A stretch of DNA of 64,000 nucleotides from Arenicellales bacterium (GCA_951813075.1 OX638343.1:862149-926148); one strand, 5' to 3'. Positions 48,641-60,409 are shown, counted from the first letter of the stretch. Made by a program: numbers and translations. Notes: generated by a model from the sequence alone, not told the origin.

Positions 48641-49627
48641 TTATGTCTCTTGAGTTATTGCCATGTCCTCGCGGGTTATTTTCAGTGCGAGTACGGCGGG
48701 GCTTGCAATAAAGATCGAGGAGTATGTACCGACAATCACACCGATTAGCAGAGCAAATGAGAATCCGCGAATTACCTCACCCCCGAAAATCAGCAAAGTA
48801 AGTACCACAAGCAAGGTTGTGAAAGACGTCAATATTGTTCGCCGAAGTGTCTGGTTTATCGACCGGTTCATGATTTCAACTGAAGTTCCTTGACGACTCC
48901 TGCGGAAGTTCTCCCGGATGCGATCGAAAACCACAATTGTGTCATTCAGCGAATAACCGATCACCGCGAGAACAGCTGCCAAAACGGCCAGTGTAAACTC
49001 AAACTGAAAGATTGAGAACATGCCGACTGTAATGAGCACATCGTGAACCAGCGCTACTACTGACCCGATGGCAAAGCGCCACTCAAAGCGCCAGGCGACA
49101 TAGATCAGTATACCGATCAAGGCATACAGCATCGCCAGACCGCCCTGCTCCGTCAATTCTTCGCCTACTTTCGGACCCACGAACTCAACCCGACGCATCT
49201 GAACAAAACACTCTCCGGTCGCATTGTCAGTTCGCTGGCAGTTTTGCAGGCCTCCCGCGGTTGATTCTGTCAATGTCTCTCCGTATGGTGCGCGGAGCGT
49301 TTCGACGATTCGCGTGCTAAGTTCAGCAGCTGTTCCTTCCACGTTTTTTGACGGCAAACGAATCATCACATCTCTACTGGTCCCGAAGTATTGGACCGTT
49401 GTGTCCGGAATATCACTATCGGCTAGCTGTTGGCGTATATCATCGACGCTGACTTGTTCGCCGTAACGTACCTCAACCAAAGTTCCACCGGTGAAATCCA
49501 AACCCCAGTTAATTCCCTGGACGAATATGGATGCCATCCCAGCGACGATTAGAACAGCTGACAAAATTGCGGCACTACGACGATGCCCAAGAAAATCGAT
49601 TTTCAGATCTTTTCTTAGAAATTCCAT
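48641..49627 (-). CDS. secF: Protein translocase subunit SecF
   Basis: Inner-membrane partner of SecD that uses the proton gradient to complete Sec export. The 328-residue protein has an N-terminal helix, a short periplasmic domain with NWGLDFTGGTLVEV, and five further helices, including GEELTEQGGLAMLYALIGILIY and AVIGYSLNDTIVVFDRIREN. It is 12 bases after secD. Confidence 0.97.
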   Translation of the reverse strand: MEFLRKDLKIDFLGHRRSAAILSAVLIVAGMASIFVQGINWGLDFTGGTLVEVRYGEQVSVDDIRQQLADSDIPDTTVQYFGTSRDVMIRLPSKNVEGTAAELSTRIVETLRAPYGETLTESTAGGLQNCQRTDNATGECFVQMRRVEFVGPKVGEELTEQGGLAMLYALIGILIYVAWRFEWRFAIGSVVALVHDVLITVGMFSIFQFEFTLAVLAAVLAVIGYSLNDTIVVFDRIRENFRRSRQGTSVEIMNRSINQTLRRTILTSFTTLLVVLTLLIFGGEVIRGFSFALLIGVIVGTYSSIFIASPAVLALKITREDMAITQET

Positions 49628-49639
49628 GGCCCAGATTTC

Positions 49640-51529
49640 CTATATCGCCAATTCAGCAATTCGGCGTCGGCCGCCATACATCAGGTTAATCACTGTTCGC
49701 GTTCCCAATATCGCTGTAAACATTGACGTAACGATGCCGATACTCAAAGTGACTGCAAATCCTTTGATCGGTCCAGTTCCAAAGTTGAACAGCACAATCG
49801 CGGCAATCAAGGTAGTGATGTTTGCGTCAACAATCGTGGAAAACGCCTTCTCATAGCCCGCTTGAATACTTGCCTGAGGCGAATTTCGATTCCTCAGTTC
49901 CTCTCTTATTCGCTCGAATATGAGCACGTTGGAATCGACAGCGATACCGACAGTCAGCACGATGCCCGCGACACCGGGTAACGTGAGTGTGGCCTGAAGA
50001 GCTGACAGTACCGCAACAATCAGCACGAGATTCAAGGCCAGAGCGAGATTCGCGACAAGACCAAACATACGGTAATAGACAACCATGAAAATCAGAACGA
50101 GTACGAAACCAATCAGTACCGACTGCAGACCCTGCAGAATATTTTCCTGTCCCAGACTCGGGCCGACAGTACGCTCCTCAATGATATCAACTGGTGCGGC
50201 AAGTGCGCCTGCCCTGAGTAAAAGTGCCAAATCCCTGGCTTCAGTGACACTATCCAGCCCTTCGATCTGAAACCTTCTTCCAAGCTGGTCGCGAATCACC
50301 GGCGCCGTGATAACTTCCTCAAGCAGCGACTTGACGCGTACTGGATTTCCTTGATCATCGATAACCAGATTGCCGGCACCATCACGCTTTGTCTCAGAAC
50401 GCGATTCGACATACACAACACCCATTCGCCTGCCGATATTCTCACCAGTAACACGCTGATTGATCGAAGCTCCACGTGAATCCAACGTGATACTGACAAT
50501 TGGTCCGCCCGTCAAGGTATCAAGACTCGCAGCTGCATCGACGATGTTGTCACCTGAGTAAATCAGCGATTTTTTCAACAGTATGGGACTGCCATCTCGC
50601 ATGGTATATAGCCGCGAACCCGGAGGGACAGAACCCTCGATTGCGGATGAAACGTCGTGTTCCTCATCGACCAGCCGAATTTCGAGTGTCGCGGTGCGTC
50701 CGAGAATCCGCTTGGCACGCGCAGTGTCCTGCACTCCAGGTAACTGAATTACGATGCGAGCGTCTCCCTGACGCTGAACCACCGGTTCAGCCACACCGAG
50801 CTCATCGATTCGATTACGAAGAGCAACCATATTCTGTTCCAAGGCAAAGCCTTTTAGCTCTTCAGTTTCAGTTTCACTCAGAGTGACTGAAAGATATGGC
50901 TCGCCATCTCTTTCAAATTCGTTAATCACGAGTTCCGGTAACTCGTCATCGATGACGTCAGTCGCCAGATCACGTTGCTGCGTATCGCGAAATTTGACTT
51001 CGACACCGCTCGCTTTCTCATCCCGACGAACATATGCGTAGCGGACTTTAGCCTCGCGAAGCGTTCTACGCAGTGTGTCCACATAGCGTTCCTCGGCCCT
51101 GGCGACTGCACTATCCAAATCAACTTCCATCAGGAAATGAACACCACCTCGAAGATCAAGTCCAAGATACATCGGTGCCGCACCCAAGGTGTTCATCCAT
51201 GCAGGTGAGGAAGGAACGAGCGTTAACGCTATGGTATATTGATTTCCCAGTGCATCCTGCAGTGCATCTCTCGCCCTGATCTGCATCTCGGAATTGTCAA
51301 ATCGAACGCGGACGCCTTTCTCATCAGAAATAATACCGAGAGGTGCAATCTGCTCGCGAGATAGAACCTGCTCCACTCGATCAAGTATGAATGGCGTGAC
51401 AGCGGTTGTCCGGGCAGCACGGATCTGGACGCCCGGATCATCTCCGAAAAGATTAGGAAATGCGTAAAAAAAACCGGGTAGCAGTACAGCCCCAATCAAC
51501 AGATACCGCCACCAGGGATTCTGATTCAT
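49640..51529 (-). CDS. secD: Protein translocase subunit SecD
   Basis: Six-helix inner-membrane protein with a large periplasmic domain that helps pull exported proteins out of SecYEG. The 629-residue protein has one N-terminal helix, the LGLDLRGGVHFLMEVD motif near residue 122, a base/head region, and a C-terminal RND-like bundle with GIVLTVGIAVDSNVLIFERIREELR. Order yajC-secD-secF is standard; secD begins right after yajC ends. Confidence 0.97.
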   Translation of the reverse strand: MNQNPWWRYLLIGAVLLPGFFYAFPNLFGDDPGVQIRAARTTAVTPFILDRVEQVLSREQIAPLGIISDEKGVRVRFDNSEMQIRARDALQDALGNQYTIALTLVPSSPAWMNTLGAAPMYLGLDLRGGVHFLMEVDLDSAVARAEERYVDTLRRTLREAKVRYAYVRRDEKASGVEVKFRDTQQRDLATDVIDDELPELVINEFERDGEPYLSVTLSETETEELKGFALEQNMVALRNRIDELGVAEPVVQRQGDARIVIQLPGVQDTARAKRILGRTATLEIRLVDEEHDVSSAIEGSVPPGSRLYTMRDGSPILLKKSLIYSGDNIVDAAASLDTLTGGPIVSITLDSRGASINQRVTGENIGRRMGVVYVESRSETKRDGAGNLVIDDQGNPVRVKSLLEEVITAPVIRDQLGRRFQIEGLDSVTEARDLALLLRAGALAAPVDIIEERTVGPSLGQENILQGLQSVLIGFVLVLIFMVVYYRMFGLVANLALALNLVLIVAVLSALQATLTLPGVAGIVLTVGIAVDSNVLIFERIREELRNRNSPQASIQAGYEKAFSTIVDANITTLIAAIVLFNFGTGPIKGFAVTLSIGIVTSMFTAILGTRTVINLMYGGRRRIAELAI

Positions 51530-51916
51530 CTACTCTTCGTTGTCAGTGGGTTCGGGGGATTTTTTTCTCTTCTTACTTTTTTTCGGCTTATCCGATTCGG
51601 GGTACGCTCCTGGAGGAAGCAACTGAGCAATTGCTATACGCTGCACGCTTACATTGACATTCTGAGCGACATTAAGCGACACTGAGTATTCGTCGACTTC
51701 GATGATCCGGCCCATCAACCCGCCGTTCGTAGCTACTTCATCTCCAACTTCAAGTGCTCCGATCATCTCTTTGTGCTGTTTTGTTTTCTTCTGCTGAGGT
51801 CGTATCAGTAAGAAATAGAACAAAACAAAAATTAGTACCAACGGAACCAGGCTGAGGAAATTGCCACCTGCTGACTCCCCTGACTGCGCCAGTGCACTGG
51901 AAATAAAGAAATCCAT
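51530..51916 (-). CDS. yajC: Sec accessory protein YajC
   Basis: Small membrane subunit found with SecDF. The 128-residue protein has one transmembrane helix (about residues 20-40, SLVPLVLIFVLFYFLLIRPQ), the family RPQQKKTKQHKEM motif, a small globular part, and a lysine-rich acidic tail. Its stop touches the secD start region. Confidence 0.95.
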   Translation of the reverse strand: MDFFISSALAQSGESAGGNFLSLVPLVLIFVLFYFLLIRPQQKKTKQHKEMIGALEVGDEVATNGGLMGRIIEVDEYSVSLNVAQNVNVSVQRIAIAQLLPPGAYPESDKPKKSKKRKKSPEPTDNEE

Positions 51917-52269
51917 AAATTTTCACCAATATTGTGTGATTTTGTTCAATCGGACAATGTTACCATAAAGCGCACTGCGTCCTGACAATTGCAAAACGAT
52001 TTCGCCTGATGAGTTTCACTCCCGGCCTTTCACTCAGAAGTACGTATCTTATTAGGCAGTGCGCAAATTGGATTATGGCGTAATTATACAATTGCGTAAC
52101 CGATTGCAAACCGATGTTCTCGTCGCTTCATCAAACTGCGTGCTTGTTGATATACCGAACTTCTTTCCGCTTGCAAGAACGGATTCATTTCGTCGTTTAT
52201 TGAGTTTCAAAGTTCGCTCATACGTGAGACTGATGAAAAATGTGATAATTCGATGTAATTAATCGACAT
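51917..52269. other. Gap between tgt and yajC, no gene
   Basis: 353 bases without a convincing gene. A 67-codon plus-strand frame near 52059-52262 is not recognised and lacks a ribosome site. The region should hold the yajC-secDF promoter on the minus strand. Confidence 0.5.
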
Positions 52270-53376
<1,107 letters not shown>

Positions 53377-53434
53377 CTATGTGGATACAAAATATATCCA
53401 TAAATGAATTTGTCAAACAAAACAGGAGACATCA

Positions 53435-54304
53435 ATGAAGCCTCTAACTTCAACAAAGATTGGATTTATCGGTCTTGGACTGATGGGGAAACCGATGGCT
53501 CGAAATCTAAGAAATGCGGGTGCGCAGGTTACCGTGTTCAATCGCAGTCAACCTTCTGTCGATGAATTGGTGAATGAGGGCTTTGAGGCAGCTGACTCTC
53601 CAGCTTGTGCCGCACGTTCGAATTTTGTCATATGCATGGTTTCCGATACCGCCGCTGTCGAAAATGTGCTATTCGGACAAAATGGCGTCATTGAGTCAAA
53701 TAACTCTGATTGTACGGTGATCGATATGGGAACAACCGAAGTCACTGCGACAAGAGAGTTCGCCGAACGTCTTGACGCCGCTGGAATCCGATATGTCGAT
53801 GCACCGGTTTCCGGTGGAGAAATTGGTGCAGTGAACGGACAACTCTCAATCATGGTCGGTGCAGCCGATGTCGATATGCTGCGCACCCGCTCGATATTCG
53901 ATGTATTGGGACGTCGGGTAGTACATGTCGGCGAGGTCGGGTCTGGACAGATCGCCAAGGCTGCGAACCAGATTATCGTCGGTCTGACCATCGGTGCTGT
54001 TGCTGAGGCTTTTGCTCTTGCCCGAGATGGTGGTGCGGATCTTGATCGTGTCTGGCAGGCGCTCGGTGGCGGATTTGCAGATTCGAGAATATTGCAACTG
54101 CATGGGCGAAGAATGATCGATGAGAGTTACGCACCTGGCGGAAAAATCACTACCCAACATAAGGATCTGGTACAGGCTCTGAAATTTGCGCAAACCAATC
54201 AGACCGAATTGCCATCCACAGCGCTTTGCAGAGATCTCTACCAGAAACTGATCCAACGCGGTGAAGGCGAATTGGACCACAGTGCGTTGTTCAGGCTGTA
54301 TTGA
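53435..54304 (+). CDS. Beta-hydroxyacid dehydrogenase (3-hydroxyisobutyrate dehydrogenase family)
   Basis: NAD(P)-dependent enzyme of 289 residues. It has the Rossmann opening FIGLGLMGKPMARNL near residue 13, the substrate loop DAPVSGGEIGA near 125, and the catalytic lysine in GQIAKAANQ near 173. Members reduce tartronate semialdehyde or oxidise 3-hydroxyisobutyrate. An acyl-CoA mutase lies nearby on the other strand, so branched-chain metabolism is possible. A ribosome site (AGGAG) precedes the ATG. Confidence 0.9.
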   Translation: MKPLTSTKIGFIGLGLMGKPMARNLRNAGAQVTVFNRSQPSVDELVNEGFEAADSPACAARSNFVICMVSDTAAVENVLFGQNGVIESNNSDCTVIDMGTTEVTATREFAERLDAAGIRYVDAPVSGGEIGAVNGQLSIMVGAADVDMLRTRSIFDVLGRRVVHVGEVGSGQIAKAANQIIVGLTIGAVAEAFALARDGGADLDRVWQALGGGFADSRILQLHGRRMIDESYAPGGKITTQHKDLVQALKFAQTNQTELPSTALCRDLYQKLIQRGEGELDHSALFRLY

Positions 54305-54314
54305 CGCGGACAAT

Positions 54315-55529
54315 TCAGCCTTGACTTTCAGGCAAGGGATGTTGACCCTTTTTTTGAACCCACAGTAAAAATATCGCAACTATTACAATCGGTACCAGTG
54401 CACCGCTACTCAACGCAAACCAACCCCAAAGATGATGTAGCACTCCGGACATCAGCGCTGTCAGGGTGACCGTGGAAAATACGCACAAATCATTGAAACC
54501 CTGAACAATGGCTTTTTCACTCGATCTATAGGTTTTCGTCAGCAACGTCGTCCCACCAAGGAAGGTGAAATTCCAGCCTATGCCCAACGACACCAGCGAA
54601 AAACAGAAACCTAGAAACGAGTCACCAATAATGTAGACGATAACGACACTTGCAGCCAGTGCAACCAAACCGGCAAAAATTATCTTTGTATCCCCAAACT
54701 TGCGAACAAGATGTCCGGTAAAGAAAGAAGGTGCAAACATTGCAAATATGTGCCACTGAATGACCTGTGCGGTATGGCCAAACCCTATGCCTCTGACTTC
54801 CATCGCCAGCGGCGTCGAGGTCATCAGCAGATTCATGACGCCGTAACCGACTGTCGCGCTGACAACCGCTAGTACAAAAACCGGTTGTGCAGCAATCTCC
54901 CGTAACGGTCGTCCCTTGGCTTTCTGCGCATCGGCATCGGTGACAGGCACTCTGAGAAAGGAAACCAGAGTTAAAGATAAAAGATAAACCGCGGCAAGCG
55001 CGACGTACGATCCAGCAAACAACGCATCACTGAATGCATTTTTAGTCAGATTCGTCAGATTCGGACCAATGAATGCCGCGACCACACTCCCTGCCAGCAC
55101 ATATGAAATTGCGCGACTTCTATAAGACTCGGTTGATACGTCAGCTGCCGCAAAACGATAGAAAGCACCGAAAGCATTCGCCACTCCAATTAACGCGATG
55201 CCAGCCGCGAACATCCAAAAACTGTGGGATATGATCGCAAAACCCGCAACGATCGCACCAGCAATTCCAAACAAAAGGCCAAACATGAAGCCAATTCTTC
55301 GACCCACGCGTTTCATAAGCAAAGAAGCTGGCATGGCGAAACCCATTCCGAACAGAAACAGCATGGCGACCGGCACTGTCCCCATCAAAGGATGAGGCGC
55401 AAGCATGACTCCGATCAGAGCCGCTGAAGCGATCAGCGTCGCGTTGGCGGTGAACATACACGCCTGACACACCGATAAAATCGCAACATTCAGCCGCATT
55501 CGCGGCATAACTTGTTCGGAATTGCTCAC
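54315..55529 (-). CDS. Major facilitator superfamily transporter
   Basis: A 404-residue protein with 12 predicted membrane helices and an MFS loop 2-3 motif seen in LLMKRVGRRIGFMFGLL. Substrate unknown. It follows the SDR gene by 27 bases and converges on the dehydrogenase gene. The frame ends PLPESQG. Confidence 0.88.
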   Translation of the reverse strand: MSNSEQVMPRMRLNVAILSVCQACMFTANATLIASAALIGVMLAPHPLMGTVPVAMLFLFGMGFAMPASLLMKRVGRRIGFMFGLLFGIAGAIVAGFAIISHSFWMFAAGIALIGVANAFGAFYRFAAADVSTESYRSRAISYVLAGSVVAAFIGPNLTNLTKNAFSDALFAGSYVALAAVYLLSLTLVSFLRVPVTDADAQKAKGRPLREIAAQPVFVLAVVSATVGYGVMNLLMTSTPLAMEVRGIGFGHTAQVIQWHIFAMFAPSFFTGHLVRKFGDTKIIFAGLVALAASVVIVYIIGDSFLGFCFSLVSLGIGWNFTFLGGTTLLTKTYRSSEKAIVQGFNDLCVFSTVTLTALMSGVLHHLWGWFALSSGALVPIVIVAIFLLWVQKKGQHPLPESQG

Positions 55530-55556
55530 TGGTAAATCTCTGGGTAGTTTGAAACG

Positions 55557-56312
55557 TTATGAGATAGTTCGTCCACCATCAATGTGAATTGCCTGTCCTG
55601 TGATGAATGAACCGGACTGGGACAACAGTAATATTACTGTTCCCAGAATGTCCATCGGCTCCAACAAACGCCCCATGGGTATCCTGGATTGGACATATTC
55701 TCGATTATTGCCTTGTTCCAGAAACGAATGGGTCAATGGAGTGTCGCATATTGCGGGGCTTATGGCGTTGACTGTAATGGAGTACTCGGCCCACTCTACT
55801 GCCAGAACTCGTGTAAGATGCGTCAGTGCAGCCTTACTGGCGGCATAGGCCGCATAACCTGGATTCGAGATGCTGTCGGATACTGACGCGATATTGATGA
55901 TACGTCCGTGTTTTTGCGGGATCATGATTTTTGCTGCAGTCCGGCACATCAGAAATGCCGCGCTCAAATTGGTTTCGATGATTTGGGAAAAGATCTCCTC
56001 TGGCATCTCGGTGGCGGAAATAATTTCGAATAGACCCACACAATTTACGAATCCATCCAGTCGCTCCCATCTTTCGAAAGCAGCCTGCAGTGCCAATTGG
56101 CATTCAGCTTCCTCGGTGACATCAAACGTCCGGAAATACACTCTGTCTGAATCAAATTGGCTAGCGAGTTGTTTCAGACCATCTGTGTTCTTGTCGAATA
56201 TTGCCAGACTACATCCTTGTCGGATAAGTTCCTGTGAAATCACCGACCCGAAAGCACCGGCCGCTCCAGCGACCGCGACCACCTGTCCACGAAGATCAAA
56301 AAGGGATCGCAA
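55557..56312 (-). CDS. Short-chain dehydrogenase/reductase
   Basis: NAD(P)-dependent oxidoreductase of 251 residues with the cofactor loop VAGAAGAFGSV, the NCVG segment and the catalytic YAAYAASKAAL, with a serine in NIASVSDS. The C-terminus ITGQAIHIDGGRT is typical of classical SDRs. It lies between icmF and the MFS gene on the same strand, so the three may form an operon. Confidence 0.9.
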   Translation of the reverse strand: MRSLFDLRGQVVAVAGAAGAFGSVISQELIRQGCSLAIFDKNTDGLKQLASQFDSDRVYFRTFDVTEEAECQLALQAAFERWERLDGFVNCVGLFEIISATEMPEEIFSQIIETNLSAAFLMCRTAAKIMIPQKHGRIINIASVSDSISNPGYAAYAASKAALTHLTRVLAVEWAEYSITVNAISPAICDTPLTHSFLEQGNNREYVQSRIPMGRLLEPMDILGTVILLLSQSGSFITGQAIHIDGGRTIS

Positions 56313-56377
56313 GGGAATGAGTTCCTGGAAGAAACGAGGAGGTGTTGATTATTGAAAGCAAATGATTCGGCGGTTGA

Positions 56378-59300
56378 TTACATGTTCCGCCGATATTTGC
56401 CTCCAACTTCAAACAGTGCTGATGTAATTTGACCGACGGAACAACTGCGAACAGCAGACATGAGTTCGGCGAAAACGTTACGGTTCTCCAAGACTGCCGC
56501 CTGCAAGGACGCGATTGCGTCTGGCGACTCGTCACGGTGACGATTGTGAAAATCGCTCAATCGTTTTAATTGCGAACGTTTCTCTTCGTCAGTCGACCGC
56601 GCCAATTCGGTTTCCTGTTGTTGCTGCGCTTTGGGATTGAGAAACATGTTCACACCGACGATGGGCAAGCTACCGTCGTGCTTCAGCCGCTCGTAATGCA
56701 GAGACTGATCCTGGATACAACCACGCTGATAACCCGTTTCCATCGCACCAAGTACACCACCGCGCTGGGATATTGAATCAAATTCGGAAAGCACAGCCTC
56801 TTCAACTAGATCAGTCAGTTCCTCCATAATGAAACTTCCCTGATTGGGATTGTCATTCCGCGCCAGACCCCATTCTTTATTGATGATCAACTGAATCGCC
56901 ATCGCCCGTCGTACTGATTCCTCTGTTGGCGTGGTTATCGCTTCGTCGTAAGCATTTGTGTGCAGACTGTTACAGTTGTCGTAGATCGCAATCAGCGCCT
57001 GCAAAGTCGTTCGGATATCGTTGAAATCGATTTCCTGTGCATGAAGCGATCTGCCAGAAGTCTGGATGTGGTACTTCAGTCTTTGGCTTTTTGCATTGGC
57101 ACCGTATTTTTCCTTCATCGTTACCGCCCAGATCCTGCGTGCAACCCGTCCCATAACCGTGTATTCCGCATCCATTCCATTTGAGAAGAAAAATGAAAGA
57201 TTTGACGCAAAGTCATCAATATGCATACCCCGTGCAAGATACATTTCCACGTACGTAAATGCGTTGGCAAGTGTAAATGCGAGTTGGGAGATCGGGTTGG
57301 CTCCCGCCTCTGCGATGTGGTATCCGGAAATCGAAACCGAATAAAAATTACGGACTTCGTTGGAGATGAAATATTCCTGAATGTCGCCCATCACCTTGAG
57401 ACTGAATTCGGTCGAAAAGATACAGGTATTCTGACCTTGGTCCTCTTTGAGAATATCTGCCTGAACTGTTCCCCGGACGTTCCTCAGTGCATTCGCTCTG
57501 ATCGAATCGTATTCGTCATTGTCAGGTTTGCGGCCCTGATCGGATTCAAACGCATCGACCTGCTGGTCGATTGCTGTATTGAGCAGCATTGCAAGATAAG
57601 TCGGGGCTGGACCATTAATGGTCATTGAAACCGAGGTTCGGCGGCTGCACAGATCAAATCCGCTGTATAGCACCTTCATATCGTCCAGTGTCGCAATCGA
57701 CACCCCGGAATTCCCAACTTTCCCGTAAATATCGGGGCGCTTATCCGGGTCAAAACCGTAGAGAGAGACCGAATCGAATGCGGTTGACAATCGTTTGGCT
57801 TCCGAATATTCGGACAGTAACTTGAAACGTCGGTTGGTCTTGTGTGGTCCGCCTTCGCCGGCGAACATCCGTGTCGGATCCTCGTCTTTTCGCTTGAACG
57901 AAAACACACCGCCTGTGTACGGATAGTGGCCGGGCAGGTTCTCCAGCATAAGCCACTTGAGAAGGTCGCCATGATCATGAAAGCGCGGCACAGAGATTTT
58001 CGGGACTTTGGTTCCGGATATAGTCTCCGAAACGAAATCCGATGTTCCCGAGGAATCAAAGTCCTCCATCTGTGCTCGCATGGTGTTGACACGTTGCGGC
58101 CATTGTCTGAGCAATGAAGTCGCATCTGCATCCAGCAGTGCTTCACGTTCATCTGCCAAATGCGCTAATATTGAGGAATCACCGAAATCTGCATCTTTCA
58201 GCATTTGTTCAGAAGCTCGCAGTTGTTGTATTTCACGTGCGAGCTGTGAAAGTGAACCCACTTTCTTATGGTAATCCCGGACGGTTGTTGCAATTTCACC
58301 CAGATATCCGATACGTGCCGGCGGAATGATACTCTGTTGATCGGATGAGATTTTCGATGTCAATTCTGCCGGGAAAGATCTGTTGTTAATCGGCAACCCT
58401 AATAGATCTATGATCTTTTGAAAAAGAGCTGTCACACCGTCGTCGCTGAATCTTGAAGAGATTGTCCCGTAAACAGGCATCGAATCTGCTGGCTGATCGA
58501 ACGCTTCCTGGTTTCTCTGCACCTGCTTGCAGACATCTCGATAGGAGTCCTGCGCACCTTTGGCGTCGAATTTGTTGATCACAACGAGGTCTGCAAAATC
58601 AAGCATGTCAATCTTTTCCAGCTGACTCGCTGAACCGTATTCCGGAGTCATCACATAGATCGTCTTATCGACGTAGGGAACGACTGACGTATCGCCCTGC
58701 CCGATTCCAGGCGTTTCGACAATGATCAGATTAAAGCCCCAGATTGAACAAGCTTTGATCACGTCGCTTAACAATGACGGAATTCCGCCTCCGGCATTGC
58801 GTGTGGCGAGTGAACGCACAAACACCTGTGTGGTGTCTATGGAATTCATACGGATGCGATCACCAAGCAGCGCACCACCGGTCTTTTTACGCGTCGGGTC
58901 TACTGCAAGAATAGCAATTCGGGTGTTGGCTTCAGAATACAGCCGAAATCTTCGCACCAGTTCGTCGGTCAGTGACGATTTACCCGAGCCACCCGTACCC
59001 GTGATGCCAAGAATCGGCGGAGTCTTCATTCCTGAATCACTTTTATCGAGAAACGAGATCGCATCGGGATTGCCGCGCTCAATCTCACTGATGAGCAATG
59101 CAAGATCCTTGGTGTTATTTTTGGCAAGATCCTTCGCAACAAACCCGGGCATTGTTGCTGATTCGCTTCGGCACTTGGAGATCATGTCATCAATCATTCC
59201 CTGAAGACCAATTTGCTGACCATCACTGGGAGAGTAGATTCGCGCCACTCCATAATCATGTAATTCGCGAATTTCGTCCGGAACAATAACACCGCCACCG

Positions 59301-59623
59301 CCGCCGAAAACCTTGATATCCGGGCGACCGAAATCTTGAAGCATGTCAACGATGTACTTGAAATACTCGATGTGTCCGCCCTGGTAGGAACTGACAGCGA
59401 TTCCATCTGCATCTTCCTGAATCGCGGTAGAGACGACCTCCATGACAGAACGATTGTGTCCCAGATGAATGACTTCCGCACCTGACGATTGTAATATGCG
59501 ACGGATAACATTGATAGAGGCATCGTGACCGTCGAACAGGCTCGTCGCCGTGACGAATCTCAATGGAAATTCTGATTCCGCCGAGTCGTGGACAAGTCTG
59601 ATTTTAGGAGCAGTTATCGCCAT
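56378..59623 (-). CDS. icmF: Fused isobutyryl-CoA mutase IcmF-type protein
   Basis: A 1081-residue adenosylcobalamin acyl-CoA mutase with its own G-protein chaperone. Order: B12-binding domain (DGHDAS at 31-36; H33 is the likely cobalt ligand), MeaB-like GTPase (P-loop GITGTGGSGKSS at 206-217 and NKFD near 354), a helical linker, then the substrate-binding TIM barrel from about residue 560 (YPYTGGVF, GPAPTYLAML). This layout defines IcmF, which interconverts isobutyryl- and butyryl-CoA; some members prefer isovaleryl/pivalyl-CoA. The gene leads an icmF-SDR-MFS run. Confidence 0.95.
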   Translation of the reverse strand: MAITAPKIRLVHDSAESEFPLRFVTATSLFDGHDASINVIRRILQSSGAEVIHLGHNRSVMEVVSTAIQEDADGIAVSSYQGGHIEYFKYIVDMLQDFGRPDIKVFGGGGGVIVPDEIRELHDYGVARIYSPSDGQQIGLQGMIDDMISKCRSESATMPGFVAKDLAKNNTKDLALLISEIERGNPDAISFLDKSDSGMKTPPILGITGTGGSGKSSLTDELVRRFRLYSEANTRIAILAVDPTRKKTGGALLGDRIRMNSIDTTQVFVRSLATRNAGGGIPSLLSDVIKACSIWGFNLIIVETPGIGQGDTSVVPYVDKTIYVMTPEYGSASQLEKIDMLDFADLVVINKFDAKGAQDSYRDVCKQVQRNQEAFDQPADSMPVYGTISSRFSDDGVTALFQKIIDLLGLPINNRSFPAELTSKISSDQQSIIPPARIGYLGEIATTVRDYHKKVGSLSQLAREIQQLRASEQMLKDADFGDSSILAHLADEREALLDADATSLLRQWPQRVNTMRAQMEDFDSSGTSDFVSETISGTKVPKISVPRFHDHGDLLKWLMLENLPGHYPYTGGVFSFKRKDEDPTRMFAGEGGPHKTNRRFKLLSEYSEAKRLSTAFDSVSLYGFDPDKRPDIYGKVGNSGVSIATLDDMKVLYSGFDLCSRRTSVSMTINGPAPTYLAMLLNTAIDQQVDAFESDQGRKPDNDEYDSIRANALRNVRGTVQADILKEDQGQNTCIFSTEFSLKVMGDIQEYFISNEVRNFYSVSISGYHIAEAGANPISQLAFTLANAFTYVEMYLARGMHIDDFASNLSFFFSNGMDAEYTVMGRVARRIWAVTMKEKYGANAKSQRLKYHIQTSGRSLHAQEIDFNDIRTTLQALIAIYDNCNSLHTNAYDEAITTPTEESVRRAMAIQLIINKEWGLARNDNPNQGSFIMEELTDLVEEAVLSEFDSISQRGGVLGAMETGYQRGCIQDQSLHYERLKHDGSLPIVGVNMFLNPKAQQQQETELARSTDEEKRSQLKRLSDFHNRHRDESPDAIASLQAAVLENRNVFAELMSAVRSCSVGQITSALFEVGGKYRRNM

Positions 59624-59953
59624 GAAATTCGTCTATTTCAACACACTAAAAATGCCACAAATTAGTTGTGCTCTGAAGTCTCCGCCTTCGGCGGACCTGC
59701 GGATTCAAAACTTCAAATCTGCATTCTTGCCAACGCATTTCCGTTCAAATCGAGCGTCGGAATCTACTGGTCAGGCGGTTGTAGCGTATATTAGCCTATT
59801 TTAACAGATTGAAGATGGTACTGCTAAAATCGACTTTGGAAAGGGTGCACGTCAGAATTTTGAGGGATTTCGGTATCATAGATGGACAGCGGAGTTTCCC
59901 AGCATAATTGTTAGTATATGATACTATCCATCATGCATATGGAGCCTGAACCA
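59624..59953. other. icmF upstream region, no gene
   Basis: 330 bases with no recognisable gene. It should hold the icmF promoter (minus strand). A short stem TCCGCC-TTC-GGCGGA lies near 59681-59695 without a T-run. Confidence 0.5.
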
Positions 59954-60291
59954 AGCATACCATCGAACAAATCGAATCGCAACGCAACGAACTGGCGAGA
60001 CAGATCGCCTTGGTCGGCGAATTCCGCCCCGGCAACCTTTATCAATACGCCCGAAAGTGCGGCAATCCGAAATGCCAATGCGCCAATCCCGACGGCACTC
60101 TACACCGCGGATGGCTACTGACACGAAAAGTCAGGCGCAAGACGCGCTCTTGCAGCATTCCGGAATCTGCGCCGGATGACACGCGCCGCCAGCTGGACGA
60201 GCACCGGCGCTTTTTGGATGTTGATTTCAATCCAATATTAACCCACCCCCTGGGCATTACTTATCCCTCCATCCAGCGGATTCACAACTGA
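59954..60291 (+). pseudogene. DUF6788-like IS accessory protein remnant
   Basis: The frame reads EQIESQRNELARQI, then EFRPGNLYQYARKCGNPKC and GWLLTRKVRRKTRS, a pattern of the short DUF6788-type proteins that travel with transposases. The C-terminal residues after about position 90 do not fit and no start codon precedes the conserved part, so it is probably broken. It may belong to the ISKra4 relic downstream. Confidence 0.6.
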
Positions 60292-60409
60292 AATTCAGAT
60301 TCCACCTCATCGTGTTGCGCCGGTCCTGATCGCCCCTATTTGCTTGACTTTGAGTACGATCACACCGGTCCGCTGCGTCGGTGCCCGTCGCAATTGTGAA
60401 AGCGCTAGC

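Noticed and set aside
59681..59695. TCCGCC-TTC-GGCGGA stem as a terminator
   Set aside because: The stem is short, has no T-run and lies upstream of icmF rather than after a gene.
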